Assembly (NCBI GenBank): GCA_964512635.1
Contig: CAZEJB010000005.1
Coordinates: 80,560-144,559 of the forward strand
DNA from: JADZFO01 sp964512635
Lineage (GTDB): Bacteria; 4484-113; JAFGCY01
Direction of reading: 5' to 3'
DNA length: 64,000 bases
How positions within the stretch are numbered: the stretch's first letter is position 1; each line of letters begins with the position of its first letter. Shown piece by piece: positions 33,997 through 42,701 of this stretch. The notes below the pieces were generated by a model. It saw only the letters and a program-made list of their open reading frames with translations. It was not told where the DNA came from and ran no database searches. The translations under genes and the position numbers were made by a program.

Positions 33997-34602
33997 TTAC
34001 TGGATGCTGAAGCCCTGCAGCACCGGCTTACCGAAGTCGCGGACGATCTTGTCCACCGGCTGCAGGTAGTACATGCTCACCGTATAGACCTTATTGCCGC
34101 GATAGGTGGTGAAGACCGAGAAATACACCGTGCCGTCCGCGCTGGAACTGTCGGCGATCTCAATCAGCTTCCACTCATAGTTATTGATCGTCAGGTTGTT
34201 CTCGTCGGCGACAACCTTGATGTGCTCCTTGTCCTCTTCCCAGGTGCTGAGCATGGTGTCGCAAAGCACCTTAAAGCGCTCATCATTCAGCTCGACATCC
34301 ATAGTGTCCACCCGGCCGGTGATCAGGACGATCGGCGCGTTCTCGGCCGTCCACTCGAAGGCCACCTCGGGATCTTCCTGCCAGTCGGCGCTCTGCGGAT
34401 TGCGCACATCGCCGTTGGACGGCAGAGCCAGCGCAAAGCCATAGCCCTGGGCGCTGTAGCGCGTATAACCGCCGCTGACGGTCGGGGCAGGGGGGGCGGT
34501 CTCAGGGGCCGCCGCAGTGTCATCGCCCTGGGCCAGCGCGCTGAAAGGCAGCGCCAGCAGGCCAAGGATCAGCAGTGCCAGCAGGGCACGCAAGCTCTTC
34601 AT
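33997..34602 (-). CDS. Secreted protein, unknown
   Basis: 201 residues from ATG 34602 (GGAGG upstream). The signal peptide ends PFSALAQG. A short Ala/Pro/Thr linker is followed by a compact domain of about 150 residues (YSAQGYGFALALPSNGDVRN...VYFSVFTTYRGNKVYTVSMYY...) with the strand pattern of small PsbP/lipocalin-like periplasmic proteins (compare the FALALP opening). No family is certain. It is convergent with the TlpA pair. Confidence 0.75.
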   Translation of the reverse strand: MKSLRALLALLILGLLALPFSALAQGDDTAAAPETAPPAPTVSGGYTRYSAQGYGFALALPSNGDVRNPQSADWQEDPEVAFEWTAENAPIVLITGRVDTMDVELNDERFKVLCDTMLSTWEEDKEHIKVVADENNLTINNYEWKLIEIADSSSADGTVYFSVFTTYRGNKVYTVSMYYLQPVDKIVRDFGKPVLQGFSIQ

Positions 34603-34806
34603 CTCGGATCCTCCGCAAAGCCCTAATCGGGGAGGCAAGTATAGCCCATATCAGATCGGCAGCATCAGTATCCGGGCTTCAGGTGCGGCTGACTGGCCTT
34701 CTTTCGACGCTCCTACCTCTTGGGCGGGTGCATTCTCTGAGAACGCGAAGCATATGCTTCGCCAGGCTGTTTAGGCCCTCGTGCCAGCGGGTAAGAATTG
34801 TGGTTT

Positions 34807-34854
34807 GGCCAAGCCCGGACAATGAGGCTCCGGAGCCATGTCCGGGCTTTGGCC
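34807..34854. repeat. Long hairpin with nested inner palindrome
   Basis: GGCCAAGCCCGGACA (34807-34821) pairs with TGTCCGGGCTTTGGCC (34839-34854), with GGCTCCGGAGCC (34826-34837) in the loop. The surrounding 34603-35275 has no convincing gene. Confidence 0.8.
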
Positions 34855-35135
34855 AGCCGGGACTAGCGCTGTATCAAGCCGCGATGCGGCCAGGGACGGA
34901 AGATCAGACCGGCGGAAATGAAAATCTGCCAAAGACTGAAACCTCGTCCTCAAGCGAACGTCTCTGATCATGCGGTGCTGAAATGCGGTTGCAAATCTGC
35001 GCCGGACTGCCCAGCGGTTCAGTTAAGCGGGCCGTCAGCAGTCAAGAACCTTGCATCTTTGGTTCGAGGTGGGGAATCGCACTTCTCCTCAAGTTTTGCC
35101 CGAAGCTTGATTCCCATCACTTACCTCCTGCTTGT

Positions 35136-35168
35136 GCCCCGGGAACCCACCTCCCCGGGGCTTTTTTT
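35136..35168 (+). terminator. Rho-independent terminator in gene-free DNA
   Basis: GCCCCGGG, 10-nt loop, CCCGGGGC, then TTTTTTT. No plus-strand protein gene lies upstream within 1.2 kb, so it may end a small RNA transcribed from 34.6-35.1 kb. Confidence 0.8.
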
Positions 35169-35275
35169 GTTTCTTTGCAGATCGCCGGACCGAACTCCAC
35201 CCCTTTGACGCATGAAGAGTCTCGGCCTGAGTACCTGCCTTCGCCAGGCCCTTCAATGGCAGGACGGCCCTGCGG

Positions 35276-35857
35276 CTAGTTCCCGCTTTGCTCCTCTGCG
35301 CCTGACTGGCTGGCGGCCAGCAAGTCCTCCAGCGCGGCCTTACGCTGCAGCGCGGTCTTCTCTGTCTGTTCGCCGGGCTGGCCAAACCAGTCGAGCAGGG
35401 CCAGGTTTAGCTCATCCTGGGCTTTCAGCAGGGCCTGCAGATCGGCGATTTCCTGGCGACTGGCGCTGTCGCCAGCGGCGGTCAGTTCGTCTATTCGCAC
35501 TAGGCCGGTATAGACCGTACTCAGCAGCAGACCCGGGCTGGTCAGGGCATCCTGAGCCTCAGCGGAGCTGAGCTTGCCGCTGGAAAAACCACCTGCCGCC
35601 TTGACGCTGGCGTCATAAATCTCAAAGACCGAGCTCCAGCAGAGCTCAAAGAAGCCGCTGCGATAGGCCTCGGCCAGTTCAACAAAAGCAGCTGCATCCT
35701 GAGACGTGCTGTCGTTACCGGCACCCGGGCGGCTGTCGGCCGCCTTCGAGTCGGCCACATTCCCGGCGCCGGCCGTCCCATCGGCAGCCATTGCCGGAAC
35801 TGCAGTGGCGCCCAGAAGTGCCGCCAGCAGGAGGCTAAAGCAGTGTGAAAAACGCAT
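35276..35857 (-). CDS. Secreted helical protein, unknown
   Basis: 193 residues from ATG 35857, with TAAACT 5 nt upstream. The signal peptide ends AVPAMAADG. After a Gly/Ala/Asp linker the rest is nearly all alpha-helical (AAAFVELAEAYRSGFFELCW..., EIADLQALLKAQDELNLALLDWF). No repeats or family were recognised. Downstream on the minus strand lies the structured gene-free region. Confidence 0.72.
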   Translation of the reverse strand: MRFSHCFSLLLAALLGATAVPAMAADGTAGAGNVADSKAADSRPGAGNDSTSQDAAAFVELAEAYRSGFFELCWSSVFEIYDASVKAAGGFSSGKLSSAEAQDALTSPGLLLSTVYTGLVRIDELTAAGDSASRQEIADLQALLKAQDELNLALLDWFGQPGEQTEKTALQRKAALEDLLAASQSGAEEQSGN

Positions 35858-36297
35858 GCCACAGTTTAACCTGCACGTTGACTGGCGGCTGTGCGGTTTT
35901 ATTGCCAGAAGCTCTATAAACATGCCGGAAAATTGTATTTGCGCTGGCAGAATGCTTATTCAGTAGTCCGCAGACAATATCTGTGCATGATCTATCCACA
36001 GTTTCTGCACGACAGATAAGTTCTCCTCAAGCTGTCAACAGCAGGCTGCTTTTCCTTAGGCTTCTGTTCATCTTTTTGAGAGAGTAAGATAACCATACCG
36101 AACGTAGTTTTAACCCTACTTGACTGCTATTTAGATACGATTACACGGCTACTGAATCCGCAGTCAGCGGGAGGTCCCACCCCTGCTCAGCACGGCGGTT
36201 CAGATTGCACTGGGGCGATAGGGGGAACTTCTTCAGAGACGGTTGGCGTTCGTGCGCTCGGGGCCTTTGAGCGCGCGACGTGAGGTTGTGTACAGGT
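35858..36297. other. AT-richer intergenic region
   Basis: About 440 bp without a gene. It is clearly AT-richer than its surroundings around 35920-36140. A CTATCCACAG word at 35993 is one mismatch from a DnaA box, but no cluster is present. It probably holds the promoter of the gene at 36298 and of the minus-strand gene. Confidence 0.5.
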
Positions 36298-37296
36298 ATG
36301 GAAAGCGGATTTTACGTACGGAGCATTTTGCAGAAGCTGATGGACTCGAAGGAAGAGTCCAGCCGCCCTGCTGGCCCGGCGCCGGAATACTTTGAACACA
36401 ATGGACGCATGCCTGTCAGCGGTATGGAAGAAGACGACTACCTGACCTACGTCAATGCCGTTCGCAACAATATCTACCTGGCCTATCAGGCCAATGACCT
36501 CAAGCGGCTGAACACCGAATTCAATCTGCTGGATGTTGCCGGCAGCCAGGCGATGTCTGAGCCGCGCCGCTCATCCTATGACACTATCCTGGCCGCCGCC
36601 TGTGTACCCATCGGCCACGCCTGCAAGGATCGATTCATGATCGACGAGGCTTACTATGTGGCCGAAGAGATCTTCGATATCCTGATTAAAAAGCGCTGCC
36701 GCCGCGCCAAGCTCGGCCTGGAGTACCGGCCGGACTCGCTGCGCTGGACCCAGCTTTACAACCTGATCGCCGAGCTCAAGTGGCTCGGACCAGAAGAGTT
36801 CCGTAACCGCATGATGATCCCGAACGCGGTGGTCGCGGGCTACATGGACCTTAAGGACCGCTGCCTGGGTTCGCTCAACGAACGCCAGGCCAGCGAGGAC
36901 TTCCGCGCCGAGATCACCAACATGGTCGGCTGGCTGGGGGTGAGCATCATCAAGATGGTGACCCGCTTCATGCCCCAGGAAGCGCCGCAGCTGATCGACG
37001 AGTTCAACAACACGCACGGACCGGTGTTGTCGACCAAAGTCGGCCAGTTCCTCGAGTCCGAGCCTCTGGCTGCGCGCAACGTCTGGTACTGGGACTATGA
37101 GCTGTACAAGTGGTGCATGCTCGGCCCAGCCGGCAAGGAAGAGCTCGAATGGTGCTTCCAGTGGCGCCTCGACGCCTTCCGCTATGTCCACGCTCCGCAC
37201 AAGAGCTACGAAGCCTACCAGTTAGGCACGCGACGTGAACTCGAATACATGCTGCATAAGCGCGGCAAGCTGGAGGCCTACCGAAATGCCAGCTAG
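36298..37296 (+). CDS. Cytosolic helical protein, unknown
   Basis: 332 residues from ATG 36298. It has no signal peptide or membrane segment. It is largely helical, rich in Trp/Tyr and Arg in its second half (NVWYWDYELYKWCML, WCFQWRLDAFRYVHAPHKSYEAYQ). The length and spacing of helices could fit a TPR-like or DNA/RNA-binding fold, but no motif is decisive. It stands alone with a long upstream region, so it is probably regulated on its own. Confidence 0.75.
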   Translation: MESGFYVRSILQKLMDSKEESSRPAGPAPEYFEHNGRMPVSGMEEDDYLTYVNAVRNNIYLAYQANDLKRLNTEFNLLDVAGSQAMSEPRRSSYDTILAAACVPIGHACKDRFMIDEAYYVAEEIFDILIKKRCRRAKLGLEYRPDSLRWTQLYNLIAELKWLGPEEFRNRMMIPNAVVAGYMDLKDRCLGSLNERQASEDFRAEITNMVGWLGVSIIKMVTRFMPQEAPQLIDEFNNTHGPVLSTKVGQFLESEPLAARNVWYWDYELYKWCMLGPAGKEELEWCFQWRLDAFRYVHAPHKSYEAYQLGTRRELEYMLHKRGKLEAYRNAS

Positions 37297-37309
37297 CAGC
37301 AGCCGGGCT

Positions 37310-37594
37310 TTAGAGGTCTTCCAGAGTAGCGTTGATGGTGTCATCACCGCCGCCGAAACCCGGAGGGCTCGCCAGGATCTTGGACATACCCTTAATGATG
37401 GCCGCGAAGTCGGCATCAAAGTTGTTGCCGTTGTAGGCATCGCGGAAGGTGGCACTGGCCGAGCAGGGATAGGAGTCGAAGTGGTAGGTCGCCGCCAGTT
37501 CATTCCAGGCAGTGGGGCCGTCAACGGCAGCACTGGCCATGGAAACCGTCAGCACGATGCACGCAAGCGCGGCAAGAATGACCTTCTTGAACAT
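37310..37594 (-). CDS. Small secreted protein, unknown
   Basis: 94 residues from ATG 37594 (GGAGG upstream). The signal peptide ends SMASAAV. The mature 70 residues contain NELAATYHFDSYPCSASATFRD and a glycine run. It is convergent with the gene at 36298, with only 13 bp between stops. No family was recognised. Confidence 0.7.
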   Translation of the reverse strand: MFKKVILAALACIVLTVSMASAAVDGPTAWNELAATYHFDSYPCSASATFRDAYNGNNFDADFAAIIKGMSKILASPPGFGGGDDTINATLEDL

Positions 37595-37923
37595 TGCTAA
37601 TCCTCCATATTTGGCCCGTGAGTCTCCTGACGCCAATCTTTTGACTTGCGGGCCAAATTTCCTTAATCTGGCAAGAGGCAGCTATTACCGGCCTTGACTT
37701 GACGACACGTCGCCTTTGGAGTTAGCGGACACCGTCCGAAAAAGCTCCCCGGGTCAACGTGCGGGCCAGTGTATTCGCCCCTACGCAATTGCATGATTGC
37801 ATAAGTTTGGCCCTTTTGTACCAACATCCCAAGAAATAATCGTAAAAAAGCGGGTCTTTTTAGAAAGCGCAATTTCACCGGCTCGGTTGTCATTTTCACC
37901 AGCTGTCAACACACACCGCAAAC

Positions 37924-37965
37924 AAAGAAAGCCGGCTGTCAGGCCATTTCTGCCCGCCAGCCGGC
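37924..37965 (-). terminator. Rho-independent terminator of the gene at 37992-38747
   Basis: On the minus strand GCCGGCTG, 19-nt loop, CAGCCGGC, then TTTCTTT. The rest of 37595-37923 shows no gene. Confidence 0.85.
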
Positions 37966-37991
37966 CCCAGAGTGCACCCTGTTTGACTCTT

Positions 37992-38747
37992 TTAGTTCTC
38001 GCCCTCGATTTCCAGGCTCCCCATGTCGGACTTGGACAGGCTGATTAGGTTGTCGTCATTTTCAACTGCGCCGTTATGCACAACAATCTTGTCCGGCGCT
38101 TCGAATGCGGTGGTCTGCCACAAGGGGAAGGCCGGCAGCTCGCGGATGATCTGGGCAAAGATCTGCTCCTTGCGGTTCATCTGCTCGCTGACGAGCTTGG
38201 CATCGCCGTTGCCGATCACCAGATAACTTGGTGCCTGGCTGTCGCTGCGCTCAAGCGTCTGCATGTTGACGAAGTAGCTGTAGATGATCTTGCGGCGCTT
38301 GTTGGTCCCGCGCGTACGGTTGCGCTCGATCACGATGCGCTTGTACAGCACGCCGTCGCTGCCAAAGAAGTGGTTGTAGTCCGGATAGGCCAGACCCTTG
38401 TCTCCGCCGAACTGGCGCACCCAGCCCTCCACCTTCTCGCCCTGGAAGTCAAGGGTTGAGCGCAGGTAGCTGACCGGTCCCGGCAGCCAGTAGGTGCTGT
38501 AGATATCGTAGTAGTAATACTGGCCGTTGAGGCTGCCCACCCAGTAGGTGAACATGTCGTCCTCAAAGGTCCCTTCCACGTAAACGTCGGCCAGAGTGGT
38601 CAGGCCGCTGGGCTGACGGATCAGCCCCTTGATCTTCACTCCGGCCTCAATCGGCGTGTCGGGCGTGAAGAAAACGCTGTCTGCATAGGCCGGCAGCGCC
38701 CAGAGCAGGGCGGCCGCCACGGCCAGGATGGCGAGTTTGATGCGCAT
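37992..38747 (-). CDS. Secreted protein, unknown
   Basis: 251 residues; GGGAG precedes ATG 38747. The signal peptide ends ALPAYADS. The mature part looks like a beta-rich LolA/outer-membrane-lipoprotein-sorting type domain (FEDDMFTYWVGSLNGQYYYYDIYSTYW; RSTLDFQGEKVEGWVRQFGG; a late basic TRGTNKRRKIIYSYFVNM). The resemblance is weak. It ends at a strong terminator. Confidence 0.75.
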   Translation of the reverse strand: MRIKLAILAVAAALLWALPAYADSVFFTPDTPIEAGVKIKGLIRQPSGLTTLADVYVEGTFEDDMFTYWVGSLNGQYYYYDIYSTYWLPGPVSYLRSTLDFQGEKVEGWVRQFGGDKGLAYPDYNHFFGSDGVLYKRIVIERNRTRGTNKRRKIIYSYFVNMQTLERSDSQAPSYLVIGNGDAKLVSEQMNRKEQIFAQIIRELPAFPLWQTTAFEAPDKIVVHNGAVENDDNLISLSKSDMGSLEIEGEN

Positions 38748-38850
38748 AGTTTTGCTCCCGGTTGGGCTGCCTTATGATACCCGCCGGAGAGCCATGCACT
38801 CTTTTCGAGTCCGATTGACGCGCCGGAGACAGCGAATGCCGGCTGACCGC

Positions 38851-39783
38851 CTACTCCATCGCCGCGCTGGCCAGCTCGCGCTGAACGCGCACTGTGCGCC
38901 AGATGCCGTTAAGCGAGTGCAGCAGGCGAAGGTTATGCAGGTTCTCGCCCAGCTTGGCATAGGCTGGCTGTTCCAGCAGCAGTTCAGGGCTGAACTCGCT
39001 GACGCGAATAAAGCCGAAGGCCAGGGCTACCGAGGCGCAGGCGACCGACAGGCTGCGCGCCTCGGGTGTGTCGTGCTGGTCACGCACCAGCGGCTGCCAC
39101 TGCCGCAGCAGCAGCTCCGGCAGCGGACTGGGCAGTTTCCAGCGCCGCGCCAGCTCGGCGCTCAGGCAGGGCGTGGTAATGCCCCAGTTCTCCTGCTCAA
39201 ACTGCAGGCGGCTGATTTCATCGGGATAGCGCTGGTAGTTGCTGAGATAAATCTCCGCCACCTTGCCCGAACCCTCGCCCATACCCAGCATCAGGGTGCC
39301 GATGCGGCCGAGCAGGGCCAGGGTGGACACCGTGGCATGGTCCGGTATATCGCTGGCCTGGGCCCAGTGCTGGGCCAGGACGGCGCTGACGGCGCTCCAC
39401 TGCTTGACAAATTGGATATGCGCCCGGGGGATATCCGGCATCTGCGCGAAGCTGACCTCCAGCTGGTAGCTGGAGATAATCGTGCGCGCCATGATAAAGC
39501 CAATGTGCACCAGGGCGCGCTGGACAGCCGTGATTGGCTGGGCCGGGGCATAGCGGACGCTGTTGGCCACCGACAGGATCTTGCCGGCCAGCACCGGGTC
39601 GTGCGCAACGACTGTCGCCAGCTGTCGGGCGTCGAAGTTCTCCAGGCTCATGCTGTCGGCGCCCATCCCAAGCCCCAGCGGCGGCGGCTTGACCTCGCGC
39701 AGGCGCTTGTCCCAAAGCTCCTGTGTCTCGTCAGGCAGCGAAAAGAAGCTGGTCGCCAGCGCTTCCTGTACCCTGATGTCCAT
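38851..39783 (-). CDS. HDOD-domain protein
   Basis: 310 residues from ATG 39783 (CAGGGGCAG upstream); an earlier in-frame ATG at 39816 is less likely. HDOD domains are HD-related signalling modules that usually lack metal ligands. Seen are LATVVAHDPVLAGKILSVANS and the AITAVQRALVHIGFIMARTI stretch, the family core, then SWSAVSAVLAQHWA-type helices and a GRIGTLMLGM segment. There is no fused GGDEF, kinase or receiver domain. It sits beside the CHASE2 cyclase gene, so both may act in signalling. Confidence 0.88.
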   Translation of the reverse strand: MDIRVQEALATSFFSLPDETQELWDKRLREVKPPPLGLGMGADSMSLENFDARQLATVVAHDPVLAGKILSVANSVRYAPAQPITAVQRALVHIGFIMARTIISSYQLEVSFAQMPDIPRAHIQFVKQWSAVSAVLAQHWAQASDIPDHATVSTLALLGRIGTLMLGMGEGSGKVAEIYLSNYQRYPDEISRLQFEQENWGITTPCLSAELARRWKLPSPLPELLLRQWQPLVRDQHDTPEARSLSVACASVALAFGFIRVSEFSPELLLEQPAYAKLGENLHNLRLLHSLNGIWRTVRVQRELASAAME

Positions 39784-39981
39784 AGCAAAACTGCCCCTGA
39801 AATCCCGCGGCGCCAAGGCCTGCGCACTGCGCGGGGGTGTTCATAACAGAACTTTTATCGGCAGATGCAGGCCAGGTCTGCGGGGTTTTTCAGGCCAAAA
39901 CGTCCGGCCTGATAACAAAGAGACTGTCATTATTTGAAAATTAGCACCACTAAAAACGAGCGCTGATGGCTTATATAAAGC

Positions 39982-42039
39982 CTAGAGCCTGAAATCTGAG
40001 GCCCGCGCTTCAAGCCAGACCCTGAACAGCTCGACGCTGCCTTCGCGGCCCTTGACCAGTTGTTCCCCGGCCCGGGCATAGCCCAGCTCATTGCCGTCCA
40101 GCGTCAGCCGGCCCTCCGGCTCCGGCCCGCGGCCGATGACCGCTTCCAGCAGTTCGCGGGTGCAAAGCACCGCGCAGCCGTACTCCTTCGTCGCTGATTC
40201 TACGCGGCTGGCAAGGTTGGTTGTATCGCCGATGAAGGTGAAGTCCAGGCGGCTGGCGGAGCCGATATTGGCCGCGACCCCGAAACCGAAGTGCATGCCG
40301 ATGCCCACCTTGAAGGGCGGCAGGCCGAGCGCGGCCAGGCGTGGCAGCACCCTGTCGTGCAGCGCGCTGACGATCTCCAGCCCGGCCAGCAGGCAGTCCG
40401 CCGCCGGCCGCGCCCGCGGCACCAGCGCGCCGAAGGACGCCATCAGGCCGTCGCCAAGGTACTTGTCCACGCTTCCGCCGTGCCGGCGCACGACCTCTGC
40501 GGCCTCGCCGAAATAGGTGTTGAGCAGCTCCACCACCTGCGCCGGTTCCATGTGCTCGCTGATCGTGCTGTAGCTTCGTATGTCGTTGAACAGCACCGCC
40601 GCCTCACGCTTCACTCCGCCGCCGATCTGGCCCAGGGCCGGGTTGGCCACCACCTGGTCGGCCAGCTCCTGGCTGACATAGCGGCTGAAGGACTCGCGCA
40701 TGCGCCGGCGTGCATACTCCTCGCCGACGCCGCCATAGACCGCGCAGCAGGCGAAGGGCACGGCGAAGCCCAGCACGGTGAAAGGCAGCGAGAGCTCGAC
40801 GTTCCAGATATCAAACAGCGCGATGTTCCCCGCCAGCACCGCGCCAACGGCAGCGATTCCAAACAGCGCCGCCCGGCGCAGCGGCCGGCTCTGCGCGATC
40901 GCCCAGCCCAGCGCCGCCAGCCCGGCCAGCAGCAGCACGAGCCACACACCGCTGATACTGCGGATCCGCACTCCGCGGGCCAGGGTGTCATAGGCCTGGG
41001 CAATGGTGTCGACGCCATACATGCGGTCAAAGGGCGTGTTGAAGGTATCGCCGTCGGCGGCGTTGCGGCTCCCCACAAAAACGATGCAGTTGGCCAGCTT
41101 GTCCTGCAGTTTCTTCTGCTCTTCAGGGCTCAGGTGCTGCAGCTCCTCCAGCCGCGCCTGCGCCGCCGGGCCAAGGCCCTCGGTGCTGTCGGCCTGCAGC
41201 TCCCGCAGGCCCTTGGCCTCGCTCCAGCTGACCATACGCTCGTCGTCGGCGCCCAGCGGCAGGTCGGGGAAAAGCTGGTTGAAGTTCAGCAGGCTGCCAG
41301 GGCCATAAGGCCGGCTGAAGTCCACCAGAAAGGAGCGCTGGCCCAGGCTGACCCGCTGCAGGCCGTCCTTGAACAGACGCTCGTTGGCCAGCGGGCTGGG
41401 GTCGGAAAAGCTCTGGCGGTAGGCCTCGACGGCGAGGCTGTAAAAACTCTGCCCTGCGCCGTCCGCGCCGCCGGTCTCGATCTCGTCGCGCACCAGCTCG
41501 GACAGGCGATAGCTCAGCTTCTCGTCGGTATTGCTCAGACCCAGCACCGGCTGCGCCTCCATGATCACGTCCGCGGGCAGCTCGAGGCTCTTAAGCAGCT
41601 GCCCCTGCAGGCGGCTGTAGTCCAGCGCGCAGGCCAGGATCACCGGCACGCCGCGCTCGCGGCAATAGAGGATCGCGTCGCGCAGCTCGGCGTCCTCGCT
41701 GTCGCTCCAGGAGCCTTCCGCGCCGAAGAAGATGTCCACCACCACCAGCTTGGCCCCGGAGTCGGCTATGCGGCGCAGGGCCAGGGCGTGGACATCCCGG
41801 GCGAAGGGGTAGGCGTCGTCGAGCTCCTTGAAGGCGGAGATCGTGCCCTGGTCGATGCCGATGACGCGGATCTCCGGGCTCGGCTCGCGCTCGCCGCGCA
41901 GTTTAAAGTGCCAGACAAGGCTGAGGTTATTGATGTCCAGCACCTGCTGGCGCGTCCAGGGCAGCACATAAACCAGCGCAAGCACAAGCCAGGCCCCGAA
42001 GGCCATCAGCAGGCTCTTGATCGCAGTGCGCCGGTCCAC
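39982..42039 (-). CDS. CHASE2-domain adenylate/guanylate cyclase (class III)
   Basis: 685 residues from GTG 42039, with TAGAAT exactly 6 nt upstream. An N-terminal membrane helix (about residues 13-30) is followed by an extracytoplasmic CHASE2 sensor domain to about residue 340 (VIGIDQGTISAF, VVVDIFFGAEG, NCIVFVGSRNAADGDTFNTPFD). Three helices come next (about 350-430), then a class III cyclase domain with metal aspartates in ALFNDIRSYSTISE and DKYLGDGLMASFG and the late FIGDTTNLASRVESATK. It should make cAMP in response to an external signal. CHASE2 cyclases often occur near FecR-domain genes, as here. Confidence 0.95.
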   Translation of the reverse strand: MDRRTAIKSLLMAFGAWLVLALVYVLPWTRQQVLDINNLSLVWHFKLRGEREPSPEIRVIGIDQGTISAFKELDDAYPFARDVHALALRRIADSGAKLVVVDIFFGAEGSWSDSEDAELRDAILYCRERGVPVILACALDYSRLQGQLLKSLELPADVIMEAQPVLGLSNTDEKLSYRLSELVRDEIETGGADGAGQSFYSLAVEAYRQSFSDPSPLANERLFKDGLQRVSLGQRSFLVDFSRPYGPGSLLNFNQLFPDLPLGADDERMVSWSEAKGLRELQADSTEGLGPAAQARLEELQHLSPEEQKKLQDKLANCIVFVGSRNAADGDTFNTPFDRMYGVDTIAQAYDTLARGVRIRSISGVWLVLLLAGLAALGWAIAQSRPLRRAALFGIAAVGAVLAGNIALFDIWNVELSLPFTVLGFAVPFACCAVYGGVGEEYARRRMRESFSRYVSQELADQVVANPALGQIGGGVKREAAVLFNDIRSYSTISEHMEPAQVVELLNTYFGEAAEVVRRHGGSVDKYLGDGLMASFGALVPRARPAADCLLAGLEIVSALHDRVLPRLAALGLPPFKVGIGMHFGFGVAANIGSASRLDFTFIGDTTNLASRVESATKEYGCAVLCTRELLEAVIGRGPEPEGRLTLDGNELGYARAGEQLVKGREGSVELFRVWLEARASDFRL

Positions 42040-42045
42040 GCTGTG

Positions 42046-42051
42046 ATTCTA
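42046..42051 (-). promoter_or_regulatory. -10 box 6 nt before a GTG start (leaderless)
   Basis: On the minus strand TAGAAT, 6 nt, then GTG at 42039. Confidence 0.6.
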
Positions 42052-42091
42052 GTCGATATGGACGCGCGGCGGAGCGCGGACCGGGAGAGCC

Positions 42092-42220
42092 GGAGCGCGG
42101 ACTTCAGTCCGCATCTTCGCACGAAAAGGAGCGCAGACTTCAGTCCGCATCTTCGCACGAATGGAGCGCGGACTTTAGTCCGCATCTTCGCCTGGATGAA
42201 GCACGGACTTTAGTCGACGC
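42092..42220. repeat. Tandem 35-bp repeats with an internal palindrome
   Basis: Units start at 42092, 42128, 42163 and 42198 (the last one degenerate). Each begins GGAGCGC(G/A)GACTT(C/T)AGTCC and goes on with GCATCTTCG. The palindrome GCGGACTTCAGTCCGC is in each. 42040-42701 holds no gene. Confidence 0.9.
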
Positions 42221-42426
42221 TATCGCTGGTAGTGGTGGGGCTTGTCCCCACCTTCCGGATGAAGCGCCGACCGGAAAAACCCGGGGCGCTGGCGTCCTCG
42301 CCTGCTTTCGTCCGGAATACGGATTCAGATCCTTAAAATGAGCCAACCGAGTCACCAGAGTTCAACCGCGAAAAGCAATCATTCTTCATGTTGTTTCTGG
42401 CCAGACATCGCCTTATCCTAATCTCT

Positions 42427-42466
42427 GTTGAACTCCGTCAGCTCGCTTAACTCCTTTTGGATCGAG
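42427..42466. repeat. Dispersed repeat, partial copy C
   Basis: GTTGAACTCCGTCAGCTCGC followed by TTAACTCCTTTTGGATCGAG. It matches 13748-13787, differing mainly in the eight middle bases. Confidence 0.75.
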
Positions 42467-42701
42467 TCTTCTTCTTCTGTCTAGTCGAATCGGAGTACGG
42501 GACGCAGTCCCCCGCCCCGTTCGGATGCGCGCCGCGACTTTGGCCTGGCTGCGAGGCCGGTAACGCCGCACTCAGTGGCGGCGCAGGGATGGCAGCGTCG
42601 AGCTGAAGGAAACACTGCTGCGCGGCCGGGGTTGCCGCCCCGGCTTTTTGCTGGGACTATTGCGACTGAAGCATCATCCTCCGACTGGCTAAACTGAAAA
42701 C

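Noticed and set aside
35063..35075. tRNA T-loop (GGTTCGA)
   Set aside because: No acceptor stem, anticodon arm or D-arm can be folded around it.
34918..35208. Plus-strand open frame of 96 codons
   Set aside because: It reads through the terminator hairpin at 35136-35168 and has no ribosome binding site or coding bias.
35993..36002. DnaA box / replication origin
   Set aside because: A single near-match (CTATCCACAG) without a cluster or dnaA/dnaN neighbours.
40291..42213. Open frame of 640 codons on the plus strand
   Set aside because: Antisense to the clear CHASE2 cyclase gene, with Arg/Gln/Ala-rich shadow composition.
42092..42220. CRISPR array
   Set aside because: Units are contiguous and palindromic with no unique spacers, and no cas gene is in the window.
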